Positions 1 through 6,486 of a stretch of DNA of 11,192 nt are shown here, in pieces. Within the stretch, counting starts at the first letter, position 1; the number at the start of each line of letters is the position of its first letter. The stretch covers positions 1 to 11,192 of the forward strand of contig WFVQ01000260.1 in the NCBI GenBank assembly GCA_015491585.1, in the 5' to 3' direction. A model generated the notes under the pieces. It saw nothing but the letters and a program-made list of their open reading frames with translations. It searched no databases and had not been told where the DNA came from. Position numbers and translations under genes: made by a program. Source of the DNA: Deltaproteobacteria bacterium (GTDB lineage: Bacteria; Desulfobacterota; Dissulfuribacteria; Dissulfuribacterales; S140-46).

Positions 1-1
1 A

Positions 2-22
2 CTGAAGGGGCTTCTGGACTGA
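2..22 (+). CDS. C-terminal tail of an upstream gene, possibly DUF177/YceD (partial)
   Basis: Only the last six codons and the TGA stop (20-22) are in the window, reading LKGLLD. Genes for DUF177/YceD proteins usually lie directly upstream of rpmF and often end in a leucine/lysine-rich stretch of this kind, so this is a plausible end of that gene. The identification rests on synteny and six residues only. Another frame is open from position 1 to a TAA at 76-78, so the choice of frame is not certain. Confidence 0.3.
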   Translation: MKGLLD

Positions 23-30
23 GATTGTGG

Positions 31-59
31 TTGGCGGCGAGGCTTAGAGGTGTTACTAA
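31..59 (+). promoter_or_regulatory. weak sigma-70-like promoter candidate ahead of rpmF
   Basis: TTGGCG (31-36) and TACTAA (54-59) are separated by 17 bases in the 80-base gap before rpmF. They match the -35 consensus at four of six and the -10 consensus at three of six positions, which is weak in any sequence. It would suit a promoter serving rpmF and the fab genes, but rpmF may simply be co-transcribed from the gene upstream. Confidence 0.18.
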
Positions 60-102
60 GAGAGATTTGATGCACTAACGTGACATACCGGAGGAGATAG
101 AA

Positions 103-285
103 ATGGCTGTACCAAAGAGAAAAGTGTCCAGGGCGAGAAGGGGCAAGAGGCGTGCCCACGACGCCATTAAGCCGAGGAGCTTGTCCAGTTGCCCCCAGTG
201 CATGGAGCCCAAGCTGCCCCACAGGGCGTGCCGCTCTTGCGGCACCTATAAAGGTAAGAATTTTCTCGAGTCCGAAGAATTTTAG
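103..285 (+). CDS. rpmF: 50S ribosomal protein L32
   Basis: This is the small basic large-subunit ribosomal protein L32, 60 residues, the usual length. The N-terminus MAVPKRKVSRARRGKRR is the family hallmark. Four cysteines, C30 and C33 then C43 and C46, form a zinc ribbon, so this is the zinc-binding (C+) form rather than the cysteine-free paralogue some bacteria use under zinc limitation. The start is well supported by GGAGGAG at 90-96, six bases before ATG. Its TAG stop (283-285) directly abuts the first possible start of plsX; the rpmF-plsX pairing is common in bacteria and couples ribosome synthesis to membrane lipid synthesis. Confidence 0.97.
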   Translation: MAVPKRKVSRARRGKRRAHDAIKPRSLSSCPQCMEPKLPHRACRSCGTYKGKNFLESEEF

Positions 286-288
286 TTG

Positions 289-1290
289 ATGGCGGTAGCC
301 CTGGATGCCATGGGCGGGGACCACGGCCCCGCGGTCCTGGTTGAAGGGGCCGTCGAGGCGGCCCGCGAGTTCGGCACCGCCATCGTCCTTGTGGGCGAGG
401 AAGAGGTGCTTGCGGCTGAGCTGGACCGCCAGGGCGGCGCCTCCCTGCCCATAGAGATACATCATGCATCCCAGGTGGTGGGGATGGACGAATCCCCGGC
501 CGAGTCCCTGAGGCGCAAGAAGGATTCCACCATAAAGGTGGCCTTCGATCTCGTGAAGCGAGGTGATGCCAGTGCGGTGGTGAGCGCGGGCAACTCGGGG
601 GCCACTCTTGCGACCGCCCTGGTAACCCTGGGGAGGTTCTCCGGCGTCCGTCCTGCCATAGCCACCGTGATGCCTACCCTGAAAGAGCCCGCGGTAATGA
701 TAGACGTGGGCGCCAATGTCGATTGCAAGCCCCACCATCTCCTCCAGTTCGGGGTGATGGGCGCGGTCTTCTCTTCCGAGTTTCTTGGCATAGAAAATCC
801 GGCCGTTGGTATTCTCAGCATCGGCGAAGAGGACTCCAAGGGTAACCAACAGGTGAAGAGGGCCCACGACCTCTTCCACGGCACCTCCCTCAACTTCGTG
901 GGAAACGTGGAGGGCAGGGAGGTCTTTAGGGGCGACGTTAACGTCATAGTGTGTGACGGTTTCGTGGGCAACATATGCCTGAAGTTGAGCGAGGGGCTGG
1001 CAGAGTCCATCCTGTTGATGCTGAAGTCCGAGCTCTCTTCCAGCCCAATGGCGAGCATGGGCTATCTGCTGGCGAAAGGGGCCTTCAGGCGGTTCAAGAA
1101 GCGGGTCGACTACTCAGAATACGGCGGGGCCCCTCTGCTCGGGACCAAGGGGGTTGCCATAATCTGCCACGGCAGGTCGGGAGCCAAGGCCATCAAGAAT
1201 GCCGTGCGCGTCGCCAGTGGTCTCGCCGCGTCTGATCTGCTCGGCAAGCTGAAAGAGGCCTTGGGCAGGTATGAAGACCTCTACAAGTAG
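289..1290 (+). CDS. plsX: phosphate acyltransferase PlsX
   Basis: PlsX converts acyl-ACP and phosphate to acyl-phosphate, the acyl donor for PlsY in the first step of bacterial phospholipid synthesis; it is a peripheral membrane enzyme. Visible family blocks are ALDAMGGDHGP at the N-terminus, SAGNSGAT about residue 100, MIDVGANVDCKP about 144, ILSIGEEDSKGN about 180, NVEGREVFRGDVNVIVCDGFVGN about 205-225, and DYSEYGGAPLLGTKG about 270. The length of 333 residues is normal and the frame is intact. A TTG at 286 immediately before the ATG is an alternative start that would abut the rpmF stop; ATG at 289 is preferred. No clear Shine-Dalgarno site is visible, so translation is probably coupled to rpmF. 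Fifty bases separate it from fabH. Confidence 0.96.
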   Translation: MAVALDAMGGDHGPAVLVEGAVEAAREFGTAIVLVGEEEVLAAELDRQGGASLPIEIHHASQVVGMDESPAESLRRKKDSTIKVAFDLVKRGDASAVVSAGNSGATLATALVTLGRFSGVRPAIATVMPTLKEPAVMIDVGANVDCKPHHLLQFGVMGAVFSSEFLGIENPAVGILSIGEEDSKGNQQVKRAHDLFHGTSLNFVGNVEGREVFRGDVNVIVCDGFVGNICLKLSEGLAESILLMLKSELSSSPMASMGYLLAKGAFRRFKKRVDYSEYGGAPLLGTKGVAIICHGRSGAKAIKNAVRVASGLAASDLLGKLKEALGRYEDLYK

Positions 1291-1340
1291 CCGCTTCCAA
1301 TGGAGGCTGCTCGGCTGGACGATATGAAGGTGGTGGGGGG

Positions 1341-2324
1341 ATGGCTGTCCGCGCTAAGATTGTAGGAACCGGTTCGTCGCTTCCATCCAGGGTGGTTACC
1401 AACAAGGACCTGGAAATTATGGTGGATACCTCGGATGAGTGGATCAGGACCAGGACAGGGATATGTGAACGCCGTATCGCTGGAGAGGGGGAAAATAACT
1501 CCCTTTTCGCCGCAGAGGCGGGGCGCCGTGCCTTAGAGATGGCGGGAGTCGATGCCGCGGATCTTGATCTCATCCTGGTAGCCACCATGACGCCCGATAT
1601 GGTGATGCCCTCGGTGGCCTGCCTGGTCCAGGACGCACTTGGCGCTGGCCGTGCAGGGGCAATGGATCTCATGGCCACTTGCTCTGGATTCATATACGGG
1701 CTGTCGGTGGCGGAGCGGTTCGTGAGGTGCGATCCCTCCATGAAGGTGCTGGTGATAGGAAGCGAGGTCCTGTCCAGAAGGGTGAACTGGGAGGACCGTT
1801 CCACCTGCGTCCTGTTCGGCGACGGTGCCGGCGCGGCGCTGGTAATAGGGGAAGAGGGGGACCGCGGCATCCTCTCTTCCCATCTCCACTCCGACGGCTC
1901 CCTCTGGGAGCTCCTGACGGTCAAGGGATGTGGAACCAGGTTTCCGGTGAGCCATGACAATCTTGAGCAAGGGCTCCAGTTCATACAGATGCAGGGCAGA
2001 GAGGTGTTCAAGCACGCGGTCAAGGCCCTGGAATCGGTGGCCCTGGAGGCGCTGGAGTCCAATGGCCTGAACATGGGTGACGTGGACCTGTTGATAGCGC
2101 ATCAAGCGAATATGCGGATACTGGATTTTCTTCGTCAGCGCATGGGGTTGGAGCAGGACAAGGTCTTTATCAACATTGACAAATATGGTAATACCTCCGC
2201 AGCCAGCATAGCCATAGCTTTGGACGAAGCCAACCGCCAGGGAAGGCTTTCTCCCGGCATGAATGTGTTGATGGTGGCCTTCGGGGGTGGATTCACGTGG
2301 GGCTCGATGCTGGTGCGCTGGTAG
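1341..2324 (+). CDS. fabH: beta-ketoacyl-ACP synthase III FabH
   Basis: FabH starts type II fatty acid synthesis by condensing an acyl-CoA primer with malonyl-ACP. The protein has 327 residues, the family's usual size. The Cys-His-Asn triad is present: C114 in MATCSGF, H254 in IAHQAN and N284 in KYGNTSAAS. The N-terminal DTSDEWIRTRTGI block and C-terminal GGGFTWGS block are also characteristic. AAGGTGG at 1327-1333, seven bases before ATG, supports the start. Primer preference (acetyl-CoA or branched-chain acyl-CoA) cannot be read from the sequence. It lies between plsX and a terminator-like hairpin, beyond which comes the acyl-CoA dehydrogenase. Confidence 0.96.
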   Translation: MAVRAKIVGTGSSLPSRVVTNKDLEIMVDTSDEWIRTRTGICERRIAGEGENNSLFAAEAGRRALEMAGVDAADLDLILVATMTPDMVMPSVACLVQDALGAGRAGAMDLMATCSGFIYGLSVAERFVRCDPSMKVLVIGSEVLSRRVNWEDRSTCVLFGDGAGAALVIGEEGDRGILSSHLHSDGSLWELLTVKGCGTRFPVSHDNLEQGLQFIQMQGREVFKHAVKALESVALEALESNGLNMGDVDLLIAHQANMRILDFLRQRMGLEQDKVFINIDKYGNTSAASIAIALDEANRQGRLSPGMNVLMVAFGGGFTWGSMLVRW

Positions 2325-2345
2325 GCGGGTTGTCCGCGTTTTTTT
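2325..2345 (+). terminator. short intrinsic-terminator-like hairpin with T7 tract after fabH
   Basis: Directly after the fabH stop, GCGG (2325-2328) can pair with CCGC (2334-2337) around a five-base GTTGT loop. One G follows, then seven T residues (2339-2345). This has the layout of a rho-independent terminator, but the stem has only four base pairs, all G-C, so it is more likely a partial terminator or attenuation point than a full stop. It separates plsX-fabH from the acyl-CoA dehydrogenase and EtfBA genes. The T tract runs into a GTG codon at 2346 that is in frame with the dehydrogenase, which argues against using that GTG as start. Confidence 0.35.
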
Positions 2346-2372
2346 GTGAACACAGGGAGGGTGGTGACGGAT

Positions 2373-3533
2373 ATGGCTTCAGTTGACTATTTCTTGACCG
2401 AAGAGCAACAGATGATTGTCGAGCTGGCGCGCCAGATCGCCGAGGAGAAGATCATCCCCGTGCGGGCCGAGCTCGACGAGGAAGAGAAGTTTCCCTGGGA
2501 GATCGTCAGGGACCTTGCCCAGGCCGACATGTTCCGGCTCTTCGTCCCCGAGGAGTATGGGGGGTTCGGCGGCCGCACCTTCGACATCTGCCTTGCCATC
2601 GAACAGCTCGCCTACGGCTGCATAGCAGTGACCACCACTTATGCCGCCTGCGCCCTTGGCGGTTATCCCATAGTTATGTACGGCTCTGAGGAGCAGAAGA
2701 AGAAGTACCTCCCGGCCATAGCCTCTGGCGAGAAGCTCGCTGCCTTCGGGCTGACCGAGGTGACCGCCGGCAGCGACGCGGCGGCCATGCAGACCACGGC
2801 CGAGGAAGATGGAGACTACTGGGTGCTCAACGGCTCTAAACAGTGGATAACCTCAGGCGAGGAGGCGAAGATCTACACCATCATCGCCATGACCGACAGG
2901 CACAAGGGGGCCAGGGGCGCCACAGCTTTCGTGGTGGAGAAGGGCGATCCAGGCTTTACCTTCGGCAAGAAGGAGAGGAAGATGGGGCTGCGGGCCTCTT
3001 CAACCAGGGAGCTCTTCTTCGACAACTGCCGCATTCCAAAGGACCGGATGCTCGGCAGGAGGGGCCTCGGTTTCATAGTGGCCATGAAGACCCTGGACCT
3101 GGCCCGGCCAGGTATCGGCGCAATGGCCGTTGGGCTCTCCCAGGCCGCCCTGGACGAGGCGGTGAAGCACGCGAAGCAGCGGGAGCAGTTTGGCCAGCCC
3201 ATCATACAGTTCCAGGCGGTGCAGCACATGCTGGCCGACATGGCCACGGCCATAGAGGCGAGCAGGGCGCTGGTGTACGCCGTGGCCCGCACCATAGATT
3301 CCGGTGCCAAGGACATCGCGAAGCTGTCGGCTATGGCCAAGCTGTTTCCCACCGACATGGCCATGAAGATCACCACTGACGCGGTGCAGATCCTGGGCGG
3401 TTACGGATACATGAAGGATTATCCTGTGGAGAAGATGATGAGGGACGCCAAGGTGCTTCAGATCTACGAGGGGACCAACCAGATCCTGCGCAACATCATC
3501 GGCAATGCCCTCAACAAGGAATATCACGTGTGA
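2373..3533 (+). CDS. acyl-CoA dehydrogenase family flavoprotein (candidate enoyl-thioester reductase)
   Basis: This is a full-length FAD-dependent acyl-CoA dehydrogenase of 386 residues. It shows the N-terminal helical domain (LTEEQQMIVELAR), the beta-domain signature GLTEVTAGSDAA at 126-137, the flavin-contacting QWIT at 157-160, REQFGQPI at 270-277, QILGGYGYMKDYPVEKMMRD at 339-358, and IYEGTNQI at 364-371 with E366 as the expected catalytic base. Such enzymes exchange electrons with EtfAB, whose genes follow after 19 bases. In fermenters relatives such as butyryl-CoA dehydrogenase run as enoyl-CoA reductases. Between fabH and fabG this one may reduce enoyl-ACP; that is inference. Alternatives are short or branched acyl-CoA oxidation, or making FabH primers. 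Two signature positions differ from common members: V replaces P in LTEP, and SGEEAK replaces the usual NGxxAD. ATG 2373 is preferred over GTG 2346, 2361 or 2364 by family length and a GGTGGTG site at 2360-2366. Confidence 0.93.
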   Translation: MASVDYFLTEEQQMIVELARQIAEEKIIPVRAELDEEEKFPWEIVRDLAQADMFRLFVPEEYGGFGGRTFDICLAIEQLAYGCIAVTTTYAACALGGYPIVMYGSEEQKKKYLPAIASGEKLAAFGLTEVTAGSDAAAMQTTAEEDGDYWVLNGSKQWITSGEEAKIYTIIAMTDRHKGARGATAFVVEKGDPGFTFGKKERKMGLRASSTRELFFDNCRIPKDRMLGRRGLGFIVAMKTLDLARPGIGAMAVGLSQAALDEAVKHAKQREQFGQPIIQFQAVQHMLADMATAIEASRALVYAVARTIDSGAKDIAKLSAMAKLFPTDMAMKITTDAVQILGGYGYMKDYPVEKMMRDAKVLQIYEGTNQILRNIIGNALNKEYHV

Positions 3534-3552
3534 GCCGGTGCAGGGGCGCGGA

Positions 3553-4341
3553 ATGAAGATAGTCGTCTGTATAAAACAGGTTCCTGACAGCAGGACGGTA
3601 CGGTTCGACAGGGAGAAAGGCACCCTGATAAGGGAGGGTGTGGAGGCGGTGATAAACCAGCACGATCTCCATGCCCTGGAGGCGGGCCTGGCGCTGCGCG
3701 ACCAGGTGGGTGGCGAGGTCGCTGTGATCACTATGGGGCCTCCGCAGGCTGAGACCGCTCTCAGGGACGCCATCGCCCTGGGCGCAGATTCGGTGGTTCT
3801 CCTCTCTGACCGGGCCTTCGCCGGAGCAGACACCCTTGCCACCACCTACGTGCTCGCAAAGGCCATAGAGAAGCTGGGGGGATGCGATCTTGTCCTCTGC
3901 GGCAAGCTCACCTCCGACGGTGACACGGCCCAGGTTGGCCCTGGCCTGGCGGCCAGGCTCTCCATCCCCTACGTAACATGTGTGGGAGGCCTGGAGTATG
4001 CCGAAGACGGCGGGCTCTTCAGGGTCAGGAGGTTGTTCGAGGATCGGGAGGACCTGCTGGAGGTGGGGCCTCCATGTCTGTTTACCGTGGAGAGCGGTTT
4101 GAATATCGTGCGAGTGCCCTCGCTCAAGGGAAAGATGAGAGCCAAGAAGGCCGAGATCCCGGTCTGGACCGGTGAGGATCTCGGGGCGGATCCGGCCCTT
4201 TTGGGCCTTTCCGGCTCCCCCACCAGGGTCCACAGGACCTGGGTGCCAGAGCAGCGCGGTGAGCGCCAGATGATAACAGGCGAACCGGCGCAGCAGGTGG
4301 AGGCCATAGTGGAGATAATGAAACAGACAGGGGTCTTGTGA
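3553..4341 (+). CDS. etfB: electron-transfer flavoprotein beta subunit (clostridial/bifurcating-like)
   Basis: EtfB pairs with EtfA to shuttle electrons to or from acyl-CoA dehydrogenases. The 262-residue protein begins MKIVVCIKQVPDSRTVRFD, the usual EtfB start; an in-frame ATG at 3505 lies inside the preceding gene and is not used. Family blocks include LSDRAFAGADTLATTYVLA at 84-102 and GDTAQVGP at 123-130, then KGKMRAKKAEIP about 192-203. From family knowledge, the GDTAQVGP version of the nucleotide-binding loop resembles EtfBs of clostridial and Acidaminococcus NADH-using, electron-bifurcating complexes more than the AMP-binding mitochondrial-type EtfB. That assignment needs a phylogeny. 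A weak AGGGG at 3542-3546 precedes the start. The TGA stop overlaps the etfA ATG by one base, so the subunits are translationally coupled. Confidence 0.95.
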   Translation: MKIVVCIKQVPDSRTVRFDREKGTLIREGVEAVINQHDLHALEAGLALRDQVGGEVAVITMGPPQAETALRDAIALGADSVVLLSDRAFAGADTLATTYVLAKAIEKLGGCDLVLCGKLTSDGDTAQVGPGLAARLSIPYVTCVGGLEYAEDGGLFRVRRLFEDREDLLEVGPPCLFTVESGLNIVRVPSLKGKMRAKKAEIPVWTGEDLGADPALLGLSGSPTRVHRTWVPEQRGERQMITGEPAQQVEAIVEIMKQTGVL

Positions 4342-5357
4342 TGGCGGGCGGTAGTGACAGGGCCGCCTGGCGCGGCATAATGGTAGTTGCCCAGGTGACC
4401 GAAGAGGGTTTCCACTCGGCCACGCTGGAGCTGCTGGGTAAGGCCAGGGAGCTGGCCGACCGGCTGGAGACAGAGGTCTTCGCCGCGGTGATCGGAGCGG
4501 GCCTCGGCAACGCCCCGGCGGAGCTCGTGGGCTACGGGGCCGACAAGGTGTATGTGGTGGAGGGAGAGGAGTTCTCCTCCTTTGTCGGGAGTGTGTTCGG
4601 CACTGCTCTGGCCCGGCTCGTCGAGGAGGTGCAGCCCGAGATGGTGATAGCGGCTGCGACTGATCAGAACCGTTCGTTTCTCCCTTACGCTGCTACACTC
4701 CTGGAGACAGGCCTGACGGCGAACTGCATGGAGTTGGACGTGGACGAGGAGGAGAGGCTGCTGCTGCCCACCCGTCCTGCCTACAGCGGCAATCTCATGG
4801 CCACCATAGTCTGTCCAGAGCGCAGGCCGCAGATGGCAACGGTGAAGCCCTATTCCTTTCCTCTGCCTTCCCATGATTCCTCGCGCCGGGGCGAGGTGGT
4901 GCCGTTTGATCCCGGTCCCATAGGGGCCGGTGGTGTCAGGGTGGTTGAGAGCAGGCCCTTGCAGCGGGAGGGGCCTGACCTGAGAAAGGCCGATTTTATA
5001 GTAGGCATAGGCAGAGGTGTGGCCGACGAGAAGCTGATAGCCCAGGCCCAGGTGCTGGCATCCCTCACGGGTGGTGCCGTAGGGGCGACACGGCCTGTGT
5101 GCGATATGGGGCTGCTGCCTGAGTCCGCGCAGATAGGCCAGACCGGCGTCTCCATCTCCCCGAAGATGTATCTGGCCCTGGGTATTTCCGGTGCCGCGCC
5201 CCATACCGTCGGGATCCAGAACGTGGACGCATTCGTTGCGGTCAACAAGGACGAGTCCGCGCCGGTGTTCGATATGGCCAGCCACTGTGTGGTCGGGGAC
5301 GCCAGGGTGCTGTTGCCGCTCTTGGTCCATGAAGTTCAAAAGATCGTGAGCAAGTAG
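4341..5357 (+). CDS. etfA: electron-transfer flavoprotein alpha subunit
   Basis: EtfA carries the FAD-binding C-terminal domain that docks on the acyl-CoA dehydrogenase partner. The 338-residue protein has an N-terminal Rossmann-like domain (about 14-190) and a C-terminal domain with GRG at 224-226, GGAVGATR at 244-251, GQTG at 266-269, GISGAAPH at 281-288 and VNKD at 301-304, all expected FAD-contact segments. R251, often assigned a role in tuning the flavin, is retained. About 13 residues precede the usual MVVAQVTEEGF start, and ATG 4380 would give that shorter form; ATG 4341 is preferred because AGGGG (4329-4333) lies seven bases upstream and it overlaps the etfB stop in TGATG. GTG 4338 is also possible. 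No ferredoxin-like iron-sulfur extension is present. Eight bases separate it from fabG. Confidence 0.95.
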   Translation: MAGGSDRAAWRGIMVVAQVTEEGFHSATLELLGKARELADRLETEVFAAVIGAGLGNAPAELVGYGADKVYVVEGEEFSSFVGSVFGTALARLVEEVQPEMVIAAATDQNRSFLPYAATLLETGLTANCMELDVDEEERLLLPTRPAYSGNLMATIVCPERRPQMATVKPYSFPLPSHDSSRRGEVVPFDPGPIGAGGVRVVESRPLQREGPDLRKADFIVGIGRGVADEKLIAQAQVLASLTGGAVGATRPVCDMGLLPESAQIGQTGVSISPKMYLALGISGAAPHTVGIQNVDAFVAVNKDESAPVFDMASHCVVGDARVLLPLLVHEVQKIVSK

Positions 5358-5365
5358 GGGGTGTC

Positions 5366-6118
5366 ATGGCTAGGAGACTGGAGGGAAAGGTCGCGGTTGT
5401 TACCGGAGGGTCCAGAGGAATCGGAAGCGCCATATGCAGGGAGCTCGCAGCGGAAGGGGCCTTCGTCTATGTGAACTATGCCAGCAGCCCGGACGCGGCC
5501 CAGGCGGTTCTGGATGTCATCCGGGGCTCCGGTGGAGACGGCGCGCTGCTCCAGTTCGACGTTTCCGACAGGGAGGCGGTCTCCAAGGCCCTGGGAGGGG
5601 TTCTCGATGAGAGGGGCACGGTCCATGTGCTGGTCAACAACGCCGGAATAACCAGGGATACCCTGCTGGCCCGGATGAAGGAAGAGGATTGGGACCGGGT
5701 GCTCGACGTGAACCTAAAGGGAGTCTTCAACTGCACCCAGGCGGTCCTGCGTGCCATGATGAAGGCCCGCTGGGGGCGGATAATAAATATTGGTTCAGTG
5801 GTGGGCGCAATGGGCAATGCGGGTCAGGCCAACTACGCCGCGGCCAAGGCCGGGCTTGCGGGTTTCGCCAAGTCGTTGGCAAGGGAGGTGGCTCCCAGGG
5901 GGATAACGGTGAACGTCGTGGCCCCAGGTTTCATCGAGACCGACATGACAAAGGTGCTTCCGGACAAGATCAAGGAGCAGCTCCTGGGGCAGATACCAGT
6001 GGGAAGGATGGGAACTGCGGAGGAGGTGGCCGCGGCCGTCTCTTTCCTGGCCTCAGACAGCGCTTCCTATATCACCGGCCATGTGCTCCACGTGAACGGC
6101 GGCCTGTTGTGCGAATAG
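5366..6118 (+). CDS. fabG: 3-oxoacyl-ACP reductase FabG
   Basis: FabG reduces 3-ketoacyl-ACP to 3-hydroxyacyl-ACP with NADPH in the fatty acid elongation cycle. The 250-residue short-chain dehydrogenase has the nucleotide-binding TGGSRGIG at 13-20, NNAG at 91-94, and the catalytic tetrad N116, S144, Y157 and K161 (YAAAK). The PGFIETDM segment after the active site and the C-terminal GHVLHVNGGL match FabG closely. A GGGGGTG site at 5357-5363 begins at the last base of the etfA stop, so coupling to etfA is likely. This tight link puts the acyl-CoA dehydrogenase-Etf module in the same transcription unit as a core fatty acid synthesis gene. Confidence 0.96.
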   Translation: MARRLEGKVAVVTGGSRGIGSAICRELAAEGAFVYVNYASSPDAAQAVLDVIRGSGGDGALLQFDVSDREAVSKALGGVLDERGTVHVLVNNAGITRDTLLARMKEEDWDRVLDVNLKGVFNCTQAVLRAMMKARWGRIINIGSVVGAMGNAGQANYAAAKAGLAGFAKSLAREVAPRGITVNVVAPGFIETDMTKVLPDKIKEQLLGQIPVGRMGTAEEVAAAVSFLASDSASYITGHVLHVNGGLLCE

Positions 6119-6194
6119 GAAGGCGCGGTTTCCCAGGGCCGCTGTGGGGATAGGGACCAAGACCGTAAAAGGTTGAGAATAGAAAACTCTTCAC

Positions 6195-6201
6195 AAGGAG
6201 G
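6195..6201 (+). promoter_or_regulatory. strong Shine-Dalgarno site of acpP
   Basis: AAGGAGG, a full match to the anti-Shine-Dalgarno core, stands five bases before the acpP ATG. It is the strongest ribosome binding site in the window and fits the high protein output that acyl carrier protein needs. The 88-base fabG-acpP gap also contains an A-rich stretch just upstream, which would keep the site unstructured. I found no convincing promoter there. Confidence 0.75.
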
Positions 6202-6206
6202 ATGTC

Positions 6207-6443
6207 ATGAGCAATATCGACGAGAAGATGGTTGAGATAATCGCAAAGCAGCTCTCAGTGCCCAAGGAGAAGATCGTTCCGGAGGCATCGTTCGTTGACG
6301 ATCTCGGCGCGGATTCGCTGGACCTCGTGGAGTTGGTGATGGCTATGGAGGAGGAGTACGGTATCGAGATCGCCGACGAGGATGCAGAGAAGATGCAGAC
6401 CGTTCAGGATGCCATCAATTATATAAAGGAGCATGCGAAGTAG
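6207..6443 (+). CDS. acpP: acyl carrier protein
   Basis: This is the acidic 78-residue carrier of growing acyl chains. S37 in the DDLGADSLDLVEL motif (31-43) is the site for the 4'-phosphopantetheine arm. Length, acidity and the C-terminal helix are typical of the fatty acid synthase AcpP, and its place between fabG and fabF is the classic order. If the upstream acyl-CoA dehydrogenase is an enoyl-ACP reductase, this protein would be its substrate carrier. The start is set by the strong AAGGAGG site. Confidence 0.97.
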   Translation: MSNIDEKMVEIIAKQLSVPKEKIVPEASFVDDLGADSLDLVELVMAMEEEYGIEIADEDAEKMQTVQDAINYIKEHAK

Positions 6444-6455
6444 CTCGCTTTTCAA

Positions 6456-6472
6456 CGGCCTTTAAACGGCCG
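6456..6472 (+). other. small intercistronic hairpin between acpP and fabF
   Basis: CGGCC (6456-6460) and GGCCG (6468-6472) form a five-pair G-C stem around a seven-base TTTAAAC loop. No T tract follows, so it is not an intrinsic terminator. It lies just after the acpP stop and three bases before the fabF GGGAG site. It could stabilise the acpP transcript end or adjust the acpP/fabF ratio, but a short inverted repeat like this can also arise by chance in GC-rich DNA. Confidence 0.25.
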
Positions 6473-6486
6473 CTGGGAGTAATCTT

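Noticed and set aside
3505..3552. Upstream in-frame start for etfB
   Set aside because: The extension lies mostly inside the acyl-CoA dehydrogenase gene, and MKIVVCIKQVPD at 3553 is the standard EtfB N-terminus.
3969..5339. Long open frame on the minus strand (456 codons) opposite etfB and etfA
   Set aside because: It is antisense to two clearly conserved genes, its translation has low-complexity composition typical of GC-rich shadow frames, and it shows no family motif.
6173..6206. TTGAGA as a -35 element for a separate acpP promoter
   Set aside because: The matching -10 position would fall on the Shine-Dalgarno site and shows no TATAAT-like sequence.
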